NCBI GenBank assembly: GCA_036346395.1
Contig: CM070604.1
Coordinates: forward strand, 48,821,662 to 48,885,661
Origin: Hsuehochloa calcarea
Lineage: Eukaryota > Streptophyta > Magnoliopsida > Poales > Poaceae
Direction: 5' to 3'
DNA: 64,000 nt
How positions within the stretch are numbered: the first letter of the stretch is position 1; the number at the start of each line of letters is the position of its first letter. The translations under genes and the position numbers were made by a program. The notes beneath the pieces were generated by a model that made no database searches, had not been told where the DNA came from, and saw only the letters and a list, made by a program, of their open reading frames with translations. This document shows, one piece after another, positions 45,749 through 56,438 of the stretch.

Positions 45749-46068
45749 CTCCCTCTAATACCAACTATAAGTCATTTTAGCTTTGGACACACAAATTAAG
45801 GAGTAAGTGTACGGTAAAAAAAGGACCAAGTGAAAATTACCTTGGGATCATTCATTCATTCATATACTTTTATGGCTCCACTCTTAAATATGTTGTGTAG
45901 GAGATAAAGGTTGAGAGATAGACCTTATTTATTAATGAGAATATGAGCATTCATTCAATGAGGGTTTAACAGGAAGAGTGAGATAAATGTACCTTGAATT
46001 TTAGAATGATTTGTATTTAGAGAAAAGTTCATAATGCTCAAATGACTTATATTTGGTATTATATGGAG
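45749..46068. mobile_element. Stowaway MITE
   Basis: 320 bp between TA dinucleotides (45747-45748 and 46069-46070). The left end, CTCCCTCTAATACCAA, pairs with the complement of the right end, TTGGTATTATATGGAG. Subterminal ATAAGTCATTT is shared, and the CTCCCT edge is the Stowaway signature. No ORF. Confidence 0.88.
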
Positions 46069-47372
46069 TATTGCATAAATTATTTTGCCTCCATAATTAG
46101 TACTGCACGTAGGATAATTGAACAAATATTATAAGACAATGTTTCCATAAAAAGTATTATGAAATAGAGGGATTTTTAACAGTACAAGATATTATAATTA
46201 AGTATACTTACGATGGGAGAGCTATGATAAATGGTCATTGTTTAAGCAATGTAAATTAGAAGTAATGAAATTGAGAACCAAGAATCACAAATGCACTGAA
46301 ATGTGTCCCAAACGCAGTGAAATGTGTCCCAAGTATCACAAATGCACTTCACTCATATGCCAACCAATTTCCCAATGACAAAATAATATAGTATGACATG
46401 TGGGGTCCACTATCATTGAATGAGAGAGAAAGAGAGGGAGAAAAGATTAGAATGGCATGTGGGGGTCAACTGCCATAGAGAGATGGAGAGAGCAAGACAG
46501 GGAAAATAGAGGAAGAAACGGAGTAGGGGCGGGTGGCTCGGGCGCAAGACGGCACCGGTGGACGGCGGACGGCGACGGCCAAAATGGGTCAGAGCAACCT
46601 CGGGGAGGCGATGGGAGGTGGAGGCGCGGCTAATGGCGCACGGCGGCGGTTGTGGCCTAGACCAGGGCAGCTCGGGCACATGGGTGCATGGTGGCGATGG
46701 TGCTCCGGCGGCAGTGAAGGAGGGCGGCGAGCGCACGGGCTTGGCTACGGCGAGGGGAGGCCGCCAAGTGGCTCGAGGTGGCCGTTGGGTGGCCGAGGTG
46801 GCGGGGCTACTACGACCGGCTCTAGGAAAGAAGGGGCAGGGGTGGCAGCCGACTACGGTGGCTCCTCGATCAAAACGAGGTGGGGAAAGATAGAGGAGAT
46901 CGAGGTGGTGCTAAGGGTGCAAGGGAATCGGGAAGAAACTCACTGAGGGGGACGAATTCGGTGGTGGTGGCGGTTCGGCCGGAGGCGAAGAAGACGGTGC
47001 AATTCCGGTGATGTGATGTGGCAAAACGCGAAATTGATTTAGGTGAAATGATCAATGGTATCGGGAACACGACGTAACGTGGTTGGGATAGCATAATTCA
47101 CACCAGAGGGATAGAAAGACGAGACAGAGGTGTGGCTAGCGATAGGGAAGATGATGCGTTTCGCCGACGTTGTGGGATGGGAGAATGCAGGAGTTGGGGC
47201 AAAACAGAGAGAAGACCGAGGTGGACTCGGTGCTCTACTTGTAGTCGTGGGGAGGCAGAGGAAATGGATGCGGGCGCGATGGTAATGATGCTAGCAATGG
47301 TTACTCACAAAAGAAGTGGGGGGTGTCGACATGCTAGTGAGTCACGGGAGGAAGTTCTGGGACCGGAATTCC
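46069..47372 (+). other. AT-rich spacer and GC-rich, G-biased block
   Basis: 46069-46400 is AT-rich with a short direct repeat (GTGAAATGTGTCCCAA near 46295 and 46315). 46500-47330 is GC-rich, with Gly/Arg-rich readings on the plus strand (137 codons from 46533) and Pro-rich ones on the minus. These look compositional, like the GC-rich zone of the Tekay-type LTR at 11300-11900. A decayed LTR or a gene 5' end are both possible; I do not call a protein. Confidence 0.35.
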
Positions 47373-48058
47373 CGTACTTGTGTACAGTAAGAGCGCTCAT
47401 GTATCTAGCAAACTGTACTAGACCAGACATTGCATTTGTAGTAAACCTGCTAGCAAGGTACAGTGCAGAACCTACTAAAAGGCATTGGTAGGGAATAAAG
47501 AACATCTTCTGATACCTCTAAGGAAGCAAAGATCTTGGTCTATTCTACAGAAAGAACCAAGACCTAACTATGATCGCTCTGCAGATCTTTGGGTACTTGT
47601 CGGACCATATACTGACTAAGTCATAAGCAGGCTATGTATTCCTATGTGGTGGAACTGCAATTTCATAGAAATCGTCTAAACAAAGTCTTGTATCTATTTC
47701 GATAAACCACTCGGAAATCATAGCACTGTACGAGGCCTCACGGGAATGTTCTTGACTTCGGCGGATGATTCACCACATCCAGCAGTCATGTGGATTGAAT
47801 ACCACATAAAACTCCACTATTATCTATGAAGATAATGCAGCTTGTGTTACACAAATACAAATAGGCTATGTAAAGAGTCCTCTCATTAAGCATATCAACC
47901 CCAAGTTCTTCTATGCTCACGAATTGTAAAAGATTGATGAAATTAAAGTACTGCATACTAAGTCATGTGAAAATCTTGCAGATTTATTTACTAAGTCACT
48001 ACCAGCGTCTAGGTTTGAAAGATGCATACGTGGAATTGGAATGATGAGACTTAGATAA
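47373..48058 (+). pseudogene. Hopscotch-like copia RT/RNase H 3' remnant
   Basis: Translated across frame breaks it gives YLCTVRALMYLANCTRPDIA, LLARYSAEPTKRHW, then GTAIS, SEIIALYEASRECS, IIYEDNAACV (RNase H Asp), SPLIKHINPKFFYAHEL, SCENLADLFTKSLP and RCIRGIGMMRLR. This is the last part of a copia pol and most resembles the Hopscotch group in my memory. Stops at TAG/TGA positions are numerous. The 5' part of the element is absent; GC-rich sequence abuts at about 47372. Confidence 0.85.
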
Positions 48059-48343
48059 GTGCAGAATTCAGGAGGAGAATCTTCGTGAACTCTTTATTAA
48101 AACTTGATCACAAAGATCGAGTACCCAAAGAATAAATCTTGGAGTTTAAATGAAATTGGGTGGATTGTATTCTTTTTTCCTTGACAAGTTTTCTTGAAGT
48201 TTCTCAGCTAAGATTTTTAATGAGGCAATTCGTGCAACACAGTAGAACATATGTCATGTACTCTTTCTCTAAATTTTTCTCACTGAGTTTTTATGGAGTT
48301 TTAACGAGATATGCACATGTGAGAATGGGTGTCCAAGAGGGAG

Positions 48344-48542
48344 TGTTAAGAAACTCTGGGCCCGACCTATAAGCCGATCTCTGTACGAGCACCCCACGGA
48401 AACCCTAGCAGGGTCATGAGAATATATATAGGGGAACCCCCTACTATTAAAACACGATTATTAAAAAGCAATAAAGTGAAGTTTGAAGTCCCCTCATATC
48501 TCTGCGTTCAACCTACTGTTGTGTTCTTACTTTATTTTTACA
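48344..48542 (+). repeat. 3' LTR of the Hopscotch-like copia remnant
   Basis: Purine-rich CCAAGAGGGAG precedes TGTTAAGAAACTCTGG at 48344. The likely end is ATTTTTACA at 48542, about 199 bp, close to the short LTRs of Hopscotch-type elements. A TATA-like ATATATATAGGGG lies near 48421. The end is uncertain because no 5' LTR remains for comparison. Confidence 0.6.
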
Positions 48543-49159
48543 ATTCTAAGTATTATTTACAAGACGACGGCCACTCAACACTTTATACCGCTCGAGCTAG
48601 CTAATGCACAAGTAGTACGTGACAATTAGTTAGTACCCTACTGGAGTATATGGCAGTTGTCACAGCGTAAATAACAGCGGCAGCGCGCCAAGGAATCACG
48701 GTGACGGAAATAGCAAGCCAGCGAAATCGGGAGGGGGTGACTACCACATCATTGGAATGTTTTTGTGTCCCAAAATCAGTCACCTTCTAGACCACTGGAT
48801 GCCTATCCAACGATCCGCCTCCTCCCCGTTGCTATACAGGCACTGCCAAACTCAACCCTACCCGGAGCTCCTCCGCCGCCCCTCCCTCCCTCTGTAACCT
48901 CCCTCCTGTGAACTGGGATACTAATCCGGCGAACCCGCTCTAAGCCTCTAACTCTCCACCGTCAGAGAAGATGACGACCCGCCAGGAGCCTGAATCTCCA
49001 AACAAATCCAAAGTTTAGAAATTAGACTTATTTGCATAAAAAAAAAATCATTCGACGTGTGTATAGCAATTCTGCCGAATCAAATGCTGCATCACTTCAT
49101 TAATTTCACACCAGCTACTAGTACACGCTACACAGTAGTGTGTTAACTCTGGTAGGGTG
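48543..49159 (+). other. Intergenic, 3' side of the BAHD gene
   Basis: No ORF with support. The BAHD 3' untranslated region (minus strand) must be at the right end. 48780-49000 is C/T-rich and moderately GC-rich but without a reading. Confidence 0.5.
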
Positions 49160-50524
49160 CTAATACTTGAGCTCCTTGTGGAACAACTCCTTGAACCTGG
49201 CCAGGCTCTCGGGCTCCATGGCGACGACGACGTCGAGCCGGCCATCGCCGTCGGGGCCGGGGACGAGGTACACCAGCCCGCTGAACTGGAGGCATGCCCG
49301 GCCCATGAACGCCGGCCGGCCCCAGCCGAAGTCCGCGCCGTAGATCGGCAGCCCCTGCCAGCTTATGACCCACAGGTCGGTCTCCGGCATGACCCACTCC
49401 CCCTTGCGCAGCCCCGCCGCACTGCTGTGCACCGCTTGCAGGTCCAGGTAGTCCACCAGCGACCGGACGTAATCGTCGTTCAGCCGAACGGTGGCGCCGG
49501 AGACCTTCTCCGCGACGGCGTCGAGCGGCCCGGAGGCGATGTCGTTCACTTTGGCCACCGCCGACGCGCGGAAGATGGCGTTGCCGAAGTAACCGTCCGG
49601 TAGCGGCGGGTGGACGCGGGAGCGCGCGTCGGCGGTCATGTACAGCCGGGTGTCCTCCGTCCCCACGAGCCCCCGCGCCTTGCACGCGCACCGCCAAACG
49701 TGGGCGACCACGGCCTTGAACGTGGAGAGCTTCTTGCCCTGCTCGGCGCCGCCCTTGAGCGCTTCGACCTGGTTCTTGGACATGGGGAGGATGGCGGAGT
49801 CGAAGGGGACCTTGGTCTTTGACCCGCCGCCGCGCCGGGAGTACTCGACGTGGTCGAAGCGCACAGCGGGAGGTGAGCGCGCGCGGAGGAGCGTGCGGTC
49901 AAGGCAGGGGCGCGCCGTGACCTCGCGGACGGCGCCCCTCGCGATGGCGGCCCACGCGTTCACGAAGTCAAGCGCCGCGAGGCCGTCCGCCGCCGTGTGG
50001 TGGATGGCGGCGCCCAGGCAAACCCCGCCGCACTTAAAGAACGTCACCTGCATCGGTGCGCACGTCACCATTACAACCTATCAACTCCACAAGTGTTTGC
50101 ACGTTGTGCAAGCAGTCACCTGAAACATGGCCAAGATGCCGGCGTGGTCGCCGGCCTCGGCCGAGGGGACAAGCATCCGCCGCAGCTCGTTCGACGGGGC
50201 AAAGTCGCCGAGGTCGTCGAGGGTGGCGTCTGCCCGTGCGGTGACGAAGAGGACGCCTTCGCTGGTGCAGTGAATCTCAGGGCGGGCAGCGCCGTCCCGC
50301 GCGAGCCGACCGGCGAGAGGGTAGAACAGGACGAGCGCCTTGGACAACGCGGCCTTTAGGACGTCCGGCGAGAAGAAGGCCGGATCGGATCTTGGCCGGT
50401 AGAAGTAGACGGTGGGCGTGTGGCTCCTGGCCACCAGGAGGTCGAGGTTGGAGAGCCATAGCCCGTGCTTCGGCATCACTTCGCTGGGCGTCACCATGCA
50501 GGATTCGAGGATGTCCACTGCCAT
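49160..50524 (-). CDS. BAHD acyltransferase, hydroxycinnamoyltransferase-like (two exons)
   Basis: Exon 1 is 50524-50120 (135 codons) and exon 2 is 50047-49160, giving 430 residues, the usual length for BAHD enzymes. The 72-bp intron (50048-50119) has GT and AG ends and phase 0. Catalytic HHTAADG gives His152-x3-Asp156; the structural DFGWG is at 374-378. The family transfers acyl groups from CoA thioesters to alcohols or amines in the cytosol. The N-terminus (DILESCMVTPSE, LWLSNLDLLV, TPTVYFYRP) looks like the hydroxycinnamoyl/amine acyltransferase side of the family, but the acceptor cannot be told. The start has a good context (AAAATGG). The coding region is very GC-rich and intact. A retroelement LTR lies 245 bp upstream on the same strand and may influence transcription. 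Confidence 0.9.
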
Positions 50525-50768
50525 TTTGCTCTGTGTGAGGACGAAGCTACGAGAGGTCGGCGGGCGAATGGGCTAATATTGGTGCTCTCAGTTTCCTGCT
50601 GAGTTGTCCTTCTAAGCATAGGATTGGGAACTGATGTTGGATTCATGTGGAAAATTTGAGAAGAATGGATTTTTACAGAAGTTACTTTTGGGATAAAAGC
50701 AATCGAGGTGCCTTGCCCATTTAGCATAAGAGCCGATACACCAATCACCAAAGGTAAGTTATTAGTCC
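50525..50768 (-). promoter_or_regulatory. Remaining proximal promoter of the BAHD gene
   Basis: 244 bp between the ATG and the retroelement insertion. I see no convincing TATAAA on the minus strand. CTTTTATCCC and CCAATATTAG are the only weak candidates. The natural promoter may have been separated by the insertion or may be TATA-less. Confidence 0.4.
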
Positions 50769-51092
50769 TGTTACACATACGAAACGTCTGAACAACTCCA
50801 AGAAGGTAAACGCGTGATACAATTTTTGGTGCTACACAAAATCACAGCATTTTCTTGGTTTTTTTTCTCTTATTTATACTTAGCTAATAAAGAGTAACCG
50901 AAAAACTGAATACTATATGGGCGCCACGCTCCCGTAACCAAGACCCTAATTAGCGTCATAATTGGCCTCAATTCTCACTACTGCTACTCAGCGCACTATT
51001 AGCGTCATAAAGAAATGGAAACAACGAACTTTGCAAGACTCAAAAATAAAGACACTAATTAGCTTGATGTTAGCGCACATAATTATTCAACA
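50769..51092 (-). repeat. 3' LTR of the gene-capturing copia element
   Basis: 324 bp. On the minus strand it starts TGTTGAATAATTATG and ends GTGTAACA. It aligns with 53130-53471 except for a 17-bp loss near its end. A TATA-like box, AGTATAAATAAGAG, lies at about 50870-50880 on the minus strand, pointing toward the BAHD gene about 350 bp away. Confidence 0.85.
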
Positions 51093-51233
51093 AACACCAC
51101 TTAAACCTTAATGCGTCTTCTTGATCTCGACGATGTCGATCCTTGTGCACAACTCTTGAAACTTGATGTGGCCCAACCGAAGCAAGTACAATCGATTCCA
51201 TAACTTCTTTGCCTTGGCCAGCAACTTTTTTTT

Positions 51234-51530
51234 TTAATCATAAATGCTCAGAATGCCTTCTTCCAACACCATTTTATAGCCATGCTCATCTAGGTGTCCT
51301 AAACTAATTATATTATACATTAACTTAGGTACGTAATAAACATCAGCTAAGACCTTGTGCTCACAGTTTGGCACTTGAACGGCACCATGACACGGCTGCT
51401 GATTTCCACGTGAGATCCATCGCCAAATCTCACTGGCCCCCAAACCGACATGTCCAGGTCAAAGAACATCTCACGGCACTCGGTCATGTGATTGGATGCA
51501 CCTATGTCGATGTACCAGTTGGGAGTCATC
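51234..51530 (-). pseudogene. Copia protease and pre-integrase start
   Basis: NWYIDIGASNHMT carries the protease site with DTG changed to DIG, a change likely to inactivate it. RFGDGSHVEI, then VLADVYYVPKLMYNIISLGHL and GYKMVLEEG continue the normal copia order in a second frame. RLYLLRLGHIKFQEL near 51190 is the beginning of the GAG-pre-integrase domain. It stops at the LTR side, so pol is deleted. Confidence 0.75.
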
Positions 51531-52110
51531 TCCCCCTCTACTAGCTTTCCCCTGGGGTTTTCGACGATGGTGTATATGAGGTTGTGGTCGTGCGCGGAGT
51601 GTGCGCGCATGGCCGACGGCCACCTGGGACTCCTCCACGGGCAACGCGGCCACGTCCTCGAGCCACCTACTGTTAGCCTCGTCGGACATCACGAGCGTCT
51701 CCAGGCACCGGACAAGCGGCGTGCGGCACGCGGCAAAGATCGCGGCGCGCGCCATAGTCCGTGGCCACCTTCTAGAAGAAGTAGTCCTCCGTGCGCAGCT
51801 CCAACTAGTCCGCGGCTGCCCCCACGCCGCCGCGAGGTTCGCTGGCGACAGTGCGACGTTGGCGCTGTAGCAGGATGTGATGGCGTCGACGAACACGTCA
51901 TCCATGAGGCTCGCCGGTAGGTCCACAACAATGTCGCTGCACTCCTACAGCTTCCGCTTGGTAGCTGCTCTGCCACGTGATTGGGTCCCTATGCAAAGGG
52001 AAGCAATATTCTTGGACACGAACGATCACATCCGGATTGCACGATCCATCCGCCCACGACCATCCTTGCACCCCGTTCCTGAGCACCGGCGGCAAGGACG
52101 ACGATTGCAC
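51530..52110 (-). pseudogene. Captured host gene fragment, BTB/NPH3-family-like
   Basis: Between copia gag and protease is sequence foreign to retroelements. On the minus strand NPDVIVRVQEYCFPLHRD (near 52038) fits the start of a BTB domain. After a frame change DIVVDLPASLMDDVFVDAI and YSANVALSPANLAAAW follow, then ELRTEDYFF and KVATDYG, then SRWLEDVAALPVEESQVAV and SAHDHNLIYTIVE. I recall this order from plant BTB/POZ proteins with NPH3-like C-terminal segments, which act in Cullin-3 ubiquitin ligases or phototropin signalling. Several stops and frameshifts show it is decayed. No introns are visible. Family assignment is from memory. Confidence 0.65.
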
Positions 52111-52169
52111 CGCCGATGTGGCCGACAAGAACGACACGGTAGGCGAATTAAAGCAATGCTCCTCTTCCT

Positions 52170-53100
52170 CCTCCTTCAGCATTACAACATCTGCGACATG
52201 CTCGCATGCCACAACCACTAGGCGAGTTGGCTCGACGTCTTCTTGGGCGTTGGAGAGATACGCCTGTTCTTTCTTCAACTCATCACACTCGAACGCGAAA
52301 ATGGCCGAACTCCCAACAATTGAAACACTAGATCTTCAACTTGTCGAATTTTTCGTGGTGCTTCTTCTTGTTGCTATCTTGTCTATGGCCATGGACATCA
52401 CCACGCCCGCCATTCTTCTTTGTGCCAGAGCCCTCGCCACTCCTCTTCTCTTCGACGGCTTTGGCCTCCTACTCGGCATGTGTGAGCATCAGGTGCTCTT
52501 CTTCTTCTTTGTCGCGCCGCCGCCCTTTCAAGCTCTCCTCGTATGCCCTCAAGTGTCCGATGGCCTCCATCACCGACATCGCCGATACATCGCACATTGC
52601 TCAATGGTGCCGACAATGGGTAGGAATTTTTGAGGGATGGAGCATAGGAACTTCTCCATTACAGCGCTCTCCTCCACCTTGGTACCGATAGCACGTATCT
52701 CGTTGACCATGGTGGTGAGCTTCTAGGCGAACTCAATGATTGTCTCCGAGTCCCCCATGTAGATATGCTCAAACTCCCTCTTGAGATTTTGAACATGTGC
52801 CTTCTTGACGCGATCTTCACCAACGTGCATCTCCTTAAGAGCATCCCAAGTCTCCTTTGTCGTCTCCTTCTTGGATATGGCTATCACAACGGCCTCCTAG
52901 CTCACGCATGATGATCTTCATCTTCACCGCTCACACCCTGTAATTGTTGTCCATGAGCATGGGGTATTGGAGGGCCACAACTCCCTCCTTCGCCGGCGGT
53001 ACAGCCAGTGTGCGACCAGCGCCGCTGCCGCTCGCGCCATCCTCTGCGCGAATATTGGTACCCGATGGAGACTCCGAGCCATCGCGCGACATCTTCACAG
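52170..53100 (-). pseudogene. Copia gag of the gene-capturing element
   Basis: The start near 53098 reads MSRDGSESPSG, then QYPMLMDNNYRV, the copia gag N-terminal block, followed by a stop. In other frames LKEMHVGEDRVKKAHVQNL, REFEHIYMGDSETIIEF, LTTMVNEIRAIG and KFLCSIPQKFLPIVGTIEQ give a full UBN2-type gag. A decayed zinc knuckle (CFNCWEFGHF) lies near 52310. It is broken in many places. Confidence 0.75.
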
Positions 53101-53115
53101 GCAGGAGAGCACGAA

Positions 53116-53127
53116 GCTCTGATACCA
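53116..53127 (-). promoter_or_regulatory. Primer-binding site (initiator Met tRNA type)
   Basis: On the minus strand TGGTATCAGAGC begins two bases after the 5' LTR end (CCAACA-AT). It proves the element's orientation. Confidence 0.85.
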
Positions 53128-53129
53128 AT

Positions 53130-53471
53130 TGTTGGCACACTGAATGATCTACACATGCTAAACACCTGGACAACTCCAAGAAGATGAACGCACGAGATAA
53201 TTTTTGGTGCTACCCAAAATCACAGTATTTCTTGGTTTCTTTTGTTCTCTTATTTATACTAGCCAAGAAAGAGTAACAGAAAAGCTGAATACTACATGCG
53301 CGCCATGCTCCCATAATGAAGCGCATAACTAGTGTCATAATTAGCATCAATGCCCACTACGGCTACTCAGCGCGCTACTAGTGTCATAAAGAAAGGGAAA
53401 CAACGAACGTTGCAAGACTCAAAAATAAAGACACTAATTAGCTTGACATTAGCGCACAAAATTATTCAACA
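53130..53471 (-). repeat. 5' LTR of the gene-capturing copia element
   Basis: 342 bp. On the minus strand it starts TGTTGAATAATTTTG and ends GTGCCAACA. The TATA-like box AGTATAAATAAGAG is conserved with the 3' LTR. The 17 extra bases relative to the 3' LTR are near its end. Confidence 0.85.
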
Positions 53472-53929
53472 AGTCCAACCTCTTAAATACATGTCTCAAT
53501 CTCAACTGAAGCTTAAGAGTTGAGAGTAGTCTTGGCCAAATGGGCCGCACCGCACGGCCTGAGCCCGATTAGGCCTGGTACGGCTAGTCGTTTACCTATA
53601 TGTACCAACCTGTGAGCTAGGGTGTCGACCCAAGCACAGCATGCCAGCACCTTCGACCGTGCCAGGTCGGCCTGGGCACGGTTAGCCCGATGGGCCATGC
53701 TCGGCTTGTGTAGCCCGTTTGCGCCCGAAAATTTTTAAAAATTTAAATATTTTTCCAAAAAAACATAAAAATGTGTAGAATTCAAAAATACATATGAAAA
53801 TTGTAAACTCTTTAAAACATTTGTTAAGTAAAAATTCAACATAAGAAAACCTTAGCAAAAGAAAAGGAGTACAGTCTATAGCTCCACATACATCCATGTT
53901 CTAAGTTCCGTTGTCTCGATACATATTTT

Positions 53930-55720
53930 CGAACACCACCAATAACTTTGGACTTTCGACGAAGTGTTGTGTTCGTGCATCAGCTTGTTCCAAGTCCTTC
54001 ACAGCTAGAAGTATCTCCACCATCTCACTCATGAGACGTGTGTACTTCTCTCCTCCAATATTTTTCTAGAAAGACTGAAAGAAGACTTGGAAGAAATCAT
54101 CAAGACAGGAACAGTCAACACATCATGTACAAATATGGATAGCACATGTCATGTTAACTTATGGTTGTTCCACCATTGCAAAATTTTGAAGCTTTCTGAG
54201 TTGAAATCCACCATATCGTTGTCTAGATAGGAAGATAGTTCTCCACTCTTTGGGGGGAAGGTTGGTCTTGGTTGAGAAGGTTCTAGTGTAGAGCCCCTGG
54301 ACTTGGAGGAATAACCTGCACCCTAGGACTTGCCCCACAAATTTGTATTGTTACCTGAGGTGGGTGGAAGTAGAGGTCGTTGCAAGCGAATTCCCAAAAA
54401 CCTATTTTCATACCTTTGAAAACCTCAGTAAATCTAGAACGAATATATGCAAAATAGTTAGAATAGTCTAGGCCTGTAGCATCACTAAAAAGATCAAAAA
54501 CGTTAGCAAATCCTTGAATTTTAGCTCTATGATCTAAAATAAATGTAAACGCGTATAGGAAAGAGATTTATCTCCAATATTTTAGGTATTTTTTTCATAG
54601 CAATAATACTCTCTCATAAAACTATGTTATTTTCATACATCTTCAACTGAGAAGCAATCTGCATAATGCTATTCACAATTATAGGAGATGTTGGATAATA
54701 CACAACGGACAAAGCAACAATGGCTTCATAAAAAAATTCAAAAACTAAAGTATCTTCTCAACAACCAACCACTACTGCTCAGTCAATAGTACACTACCAT
54801 AAGGGCCTTGATAGTGCGTTTGAATAAAAACAAAAAATACTCTTATATGGTAAAAGACTCTTAAGCATCAAGTAAGTAGAGTTCCATCTTACCGGTACGT
54901 CCGAACCAAATTTTTTTGGACGTACACCCATTATTATGTAGAAATTCTTATATAGTGCTATTCTAACATTATTATTATTCAAGAAAGATATCGCATCGCG
55001 GAAAGCTTTAATATACGAAGTCAACCTCTTCAAACCGTATTTTACTATAAGGTTAATAATATGACAAGCACGTCATTAATGTAGCAAGAAAGAATCGGCA
55101 TATGTACTCAACATTGGAGTAAGAATATCCATTGCCCTAGAGTTTGAAGCGGCATTGTCTAAAGTAATTTAGAATATTTTATTTGTAAGACATAAGTCTT
55201 CTACAACTTTGATAATACAGTCTGCAATATTCTCACCCGTTTGTACCACATCAATTAATTTAAAACATAAAATTATTTTCTCCATTTCCTAGCATTAACA
55301 TAATGAGCAACTACACTAAGATAATCCTCACTAGCCCGACCATTCTATATATCTGAGGTCAGGGCTACCGAAAATGTACACGTATTAAATAGTTGTTCAT
55401 TGTAGTATTTAACTAGATGCCTAGTTGTCTGTCCAGAAACGGTAAAAAATCTAGGGTTATGTGCAGTCCTTATGTAAGTTTTGAAAGTTGTAGACTCCCC
55501 AAAGCCTAAAGGTAAATCCTCAGAAGCAATTAAACAACAAATAGATTGACGGGCTACCTTAGGATTGTAGTTTCAGCTACGTATCGTACCGTAGGGGTTG
55601 TACTACATCTATGTCTGTCTCATCATCAACCCTTGCTTAGCCTTACAACTTGCAGCATGTCTAAGCAAGTGCCCCGTTCCATCTGAAGACTTTCTAGACA
55701 ATTCATGTCGAATTTTTTAC
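53930..55720 (-). pseudogene. hAT transposase remnants
   Basis: In order on the minus strand: a BED-finger-like GHLLRHAASCKAKQG near 55660; RPKKFGSDVPVRWNSTYLML at about 54880-54940, the hAT core signature; and YTRLMSEMVEILLAVKDLEQ near 54020 as the C-terminal tail. Frames are broken throughout. In an intact copy this protein would cut and rejoin the element's ends. Confidence 0.7.
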
Positions 55721-56438
55721 AAACAACATATGCTACATGAGCTCCTTGTGTGTCTTCCTTGGTTGTCCTGTCGAAATCCTCCTAGACTCCCGATGTACTT
55801 GTTTGGATCTCTTTCTCCGGTGGTTGCTAACGAAGATGCTGTTGTAGAGCCTGATGACGGTACTCCTTCTTGCCCTTCCGGTAATAACTCCGGTTGGTTT
55901 GAGGCAGCGACATGCTCGAAGGATGCAATATAATCTAGTGAAATTCCACAATCACCAAGAGCAAAGCTACTGTAATTTTCCATAATGAAAACTGCAAAAT
56001 TGAAACTTAATTACACTATTATTTCTTTCATCTTAGCATAACAAATAAAGATAAAAATATTAAAAATATATATGTTATTGTGCCTCTTTTGCTGACTTGT
56101 TGCTGGAATCTGAATTATCCAGAATTTGGCATAAATGTTTTTGAATTTTCCCAAATTATCTCATAAAGAATCTAAATAGGCACAACAGAATTTGTAAGAG
56201 ACATTGATGAATAGATGGATGTTGAGGGGGTATGGTGGATATTTACAGAAAAATTGGGATTTTTTGAATTTTTTCCCTATTTTTAACCCCCCAACGGCAA
56301 AAAATTGTTGGATTAAAAAAATCCAAACGTTAGCCAACCCAAACGGGCTACTCGGGCCATTTTCGGGCAAGCATGTCGTACTGGGCATGGCCTATTGTGC
56401 CGAGACGGGCCCAATGGCCATATACGGGCCACTGTCAC

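Larger units (their letters stand above)
50769..53471 (-). mobile_element. Non-autonomous copia element carrying a captured host gene fragment; exact TSD
   Basis: 2703 bp with two LTRs (50769-51092 and 53130-53471), target-site duplication AGTCC at 50764-50768 and 53472-53476, and a Met-tRNA-type primer-binding site. The interior of about 2 kb encodes decayed gag, a stretch resembling a BTB/NPH3-family plant protein, then protease and the beginning of the pre-integrase domain. Integrase, RT and RNase H are absent. It lies just upstream of the BAHD gene, in the same orientation. Confidence 0.88.

Noticed and set aside
46413..46946. Gly/Arg-rich ORF (137 codons) and its Pro-rich antisense
   Set aside because: Both strands are open with biased composition and no domain or splice context. 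More likely GC-rich transposon or LTR sequence.
49143..50359. Several ORFs on both strands over the BAHD exons
   Set aside because: Only the frame with HxxxD and DFGWG makes sense; the others are compositional shadows of the GC-rich exons.
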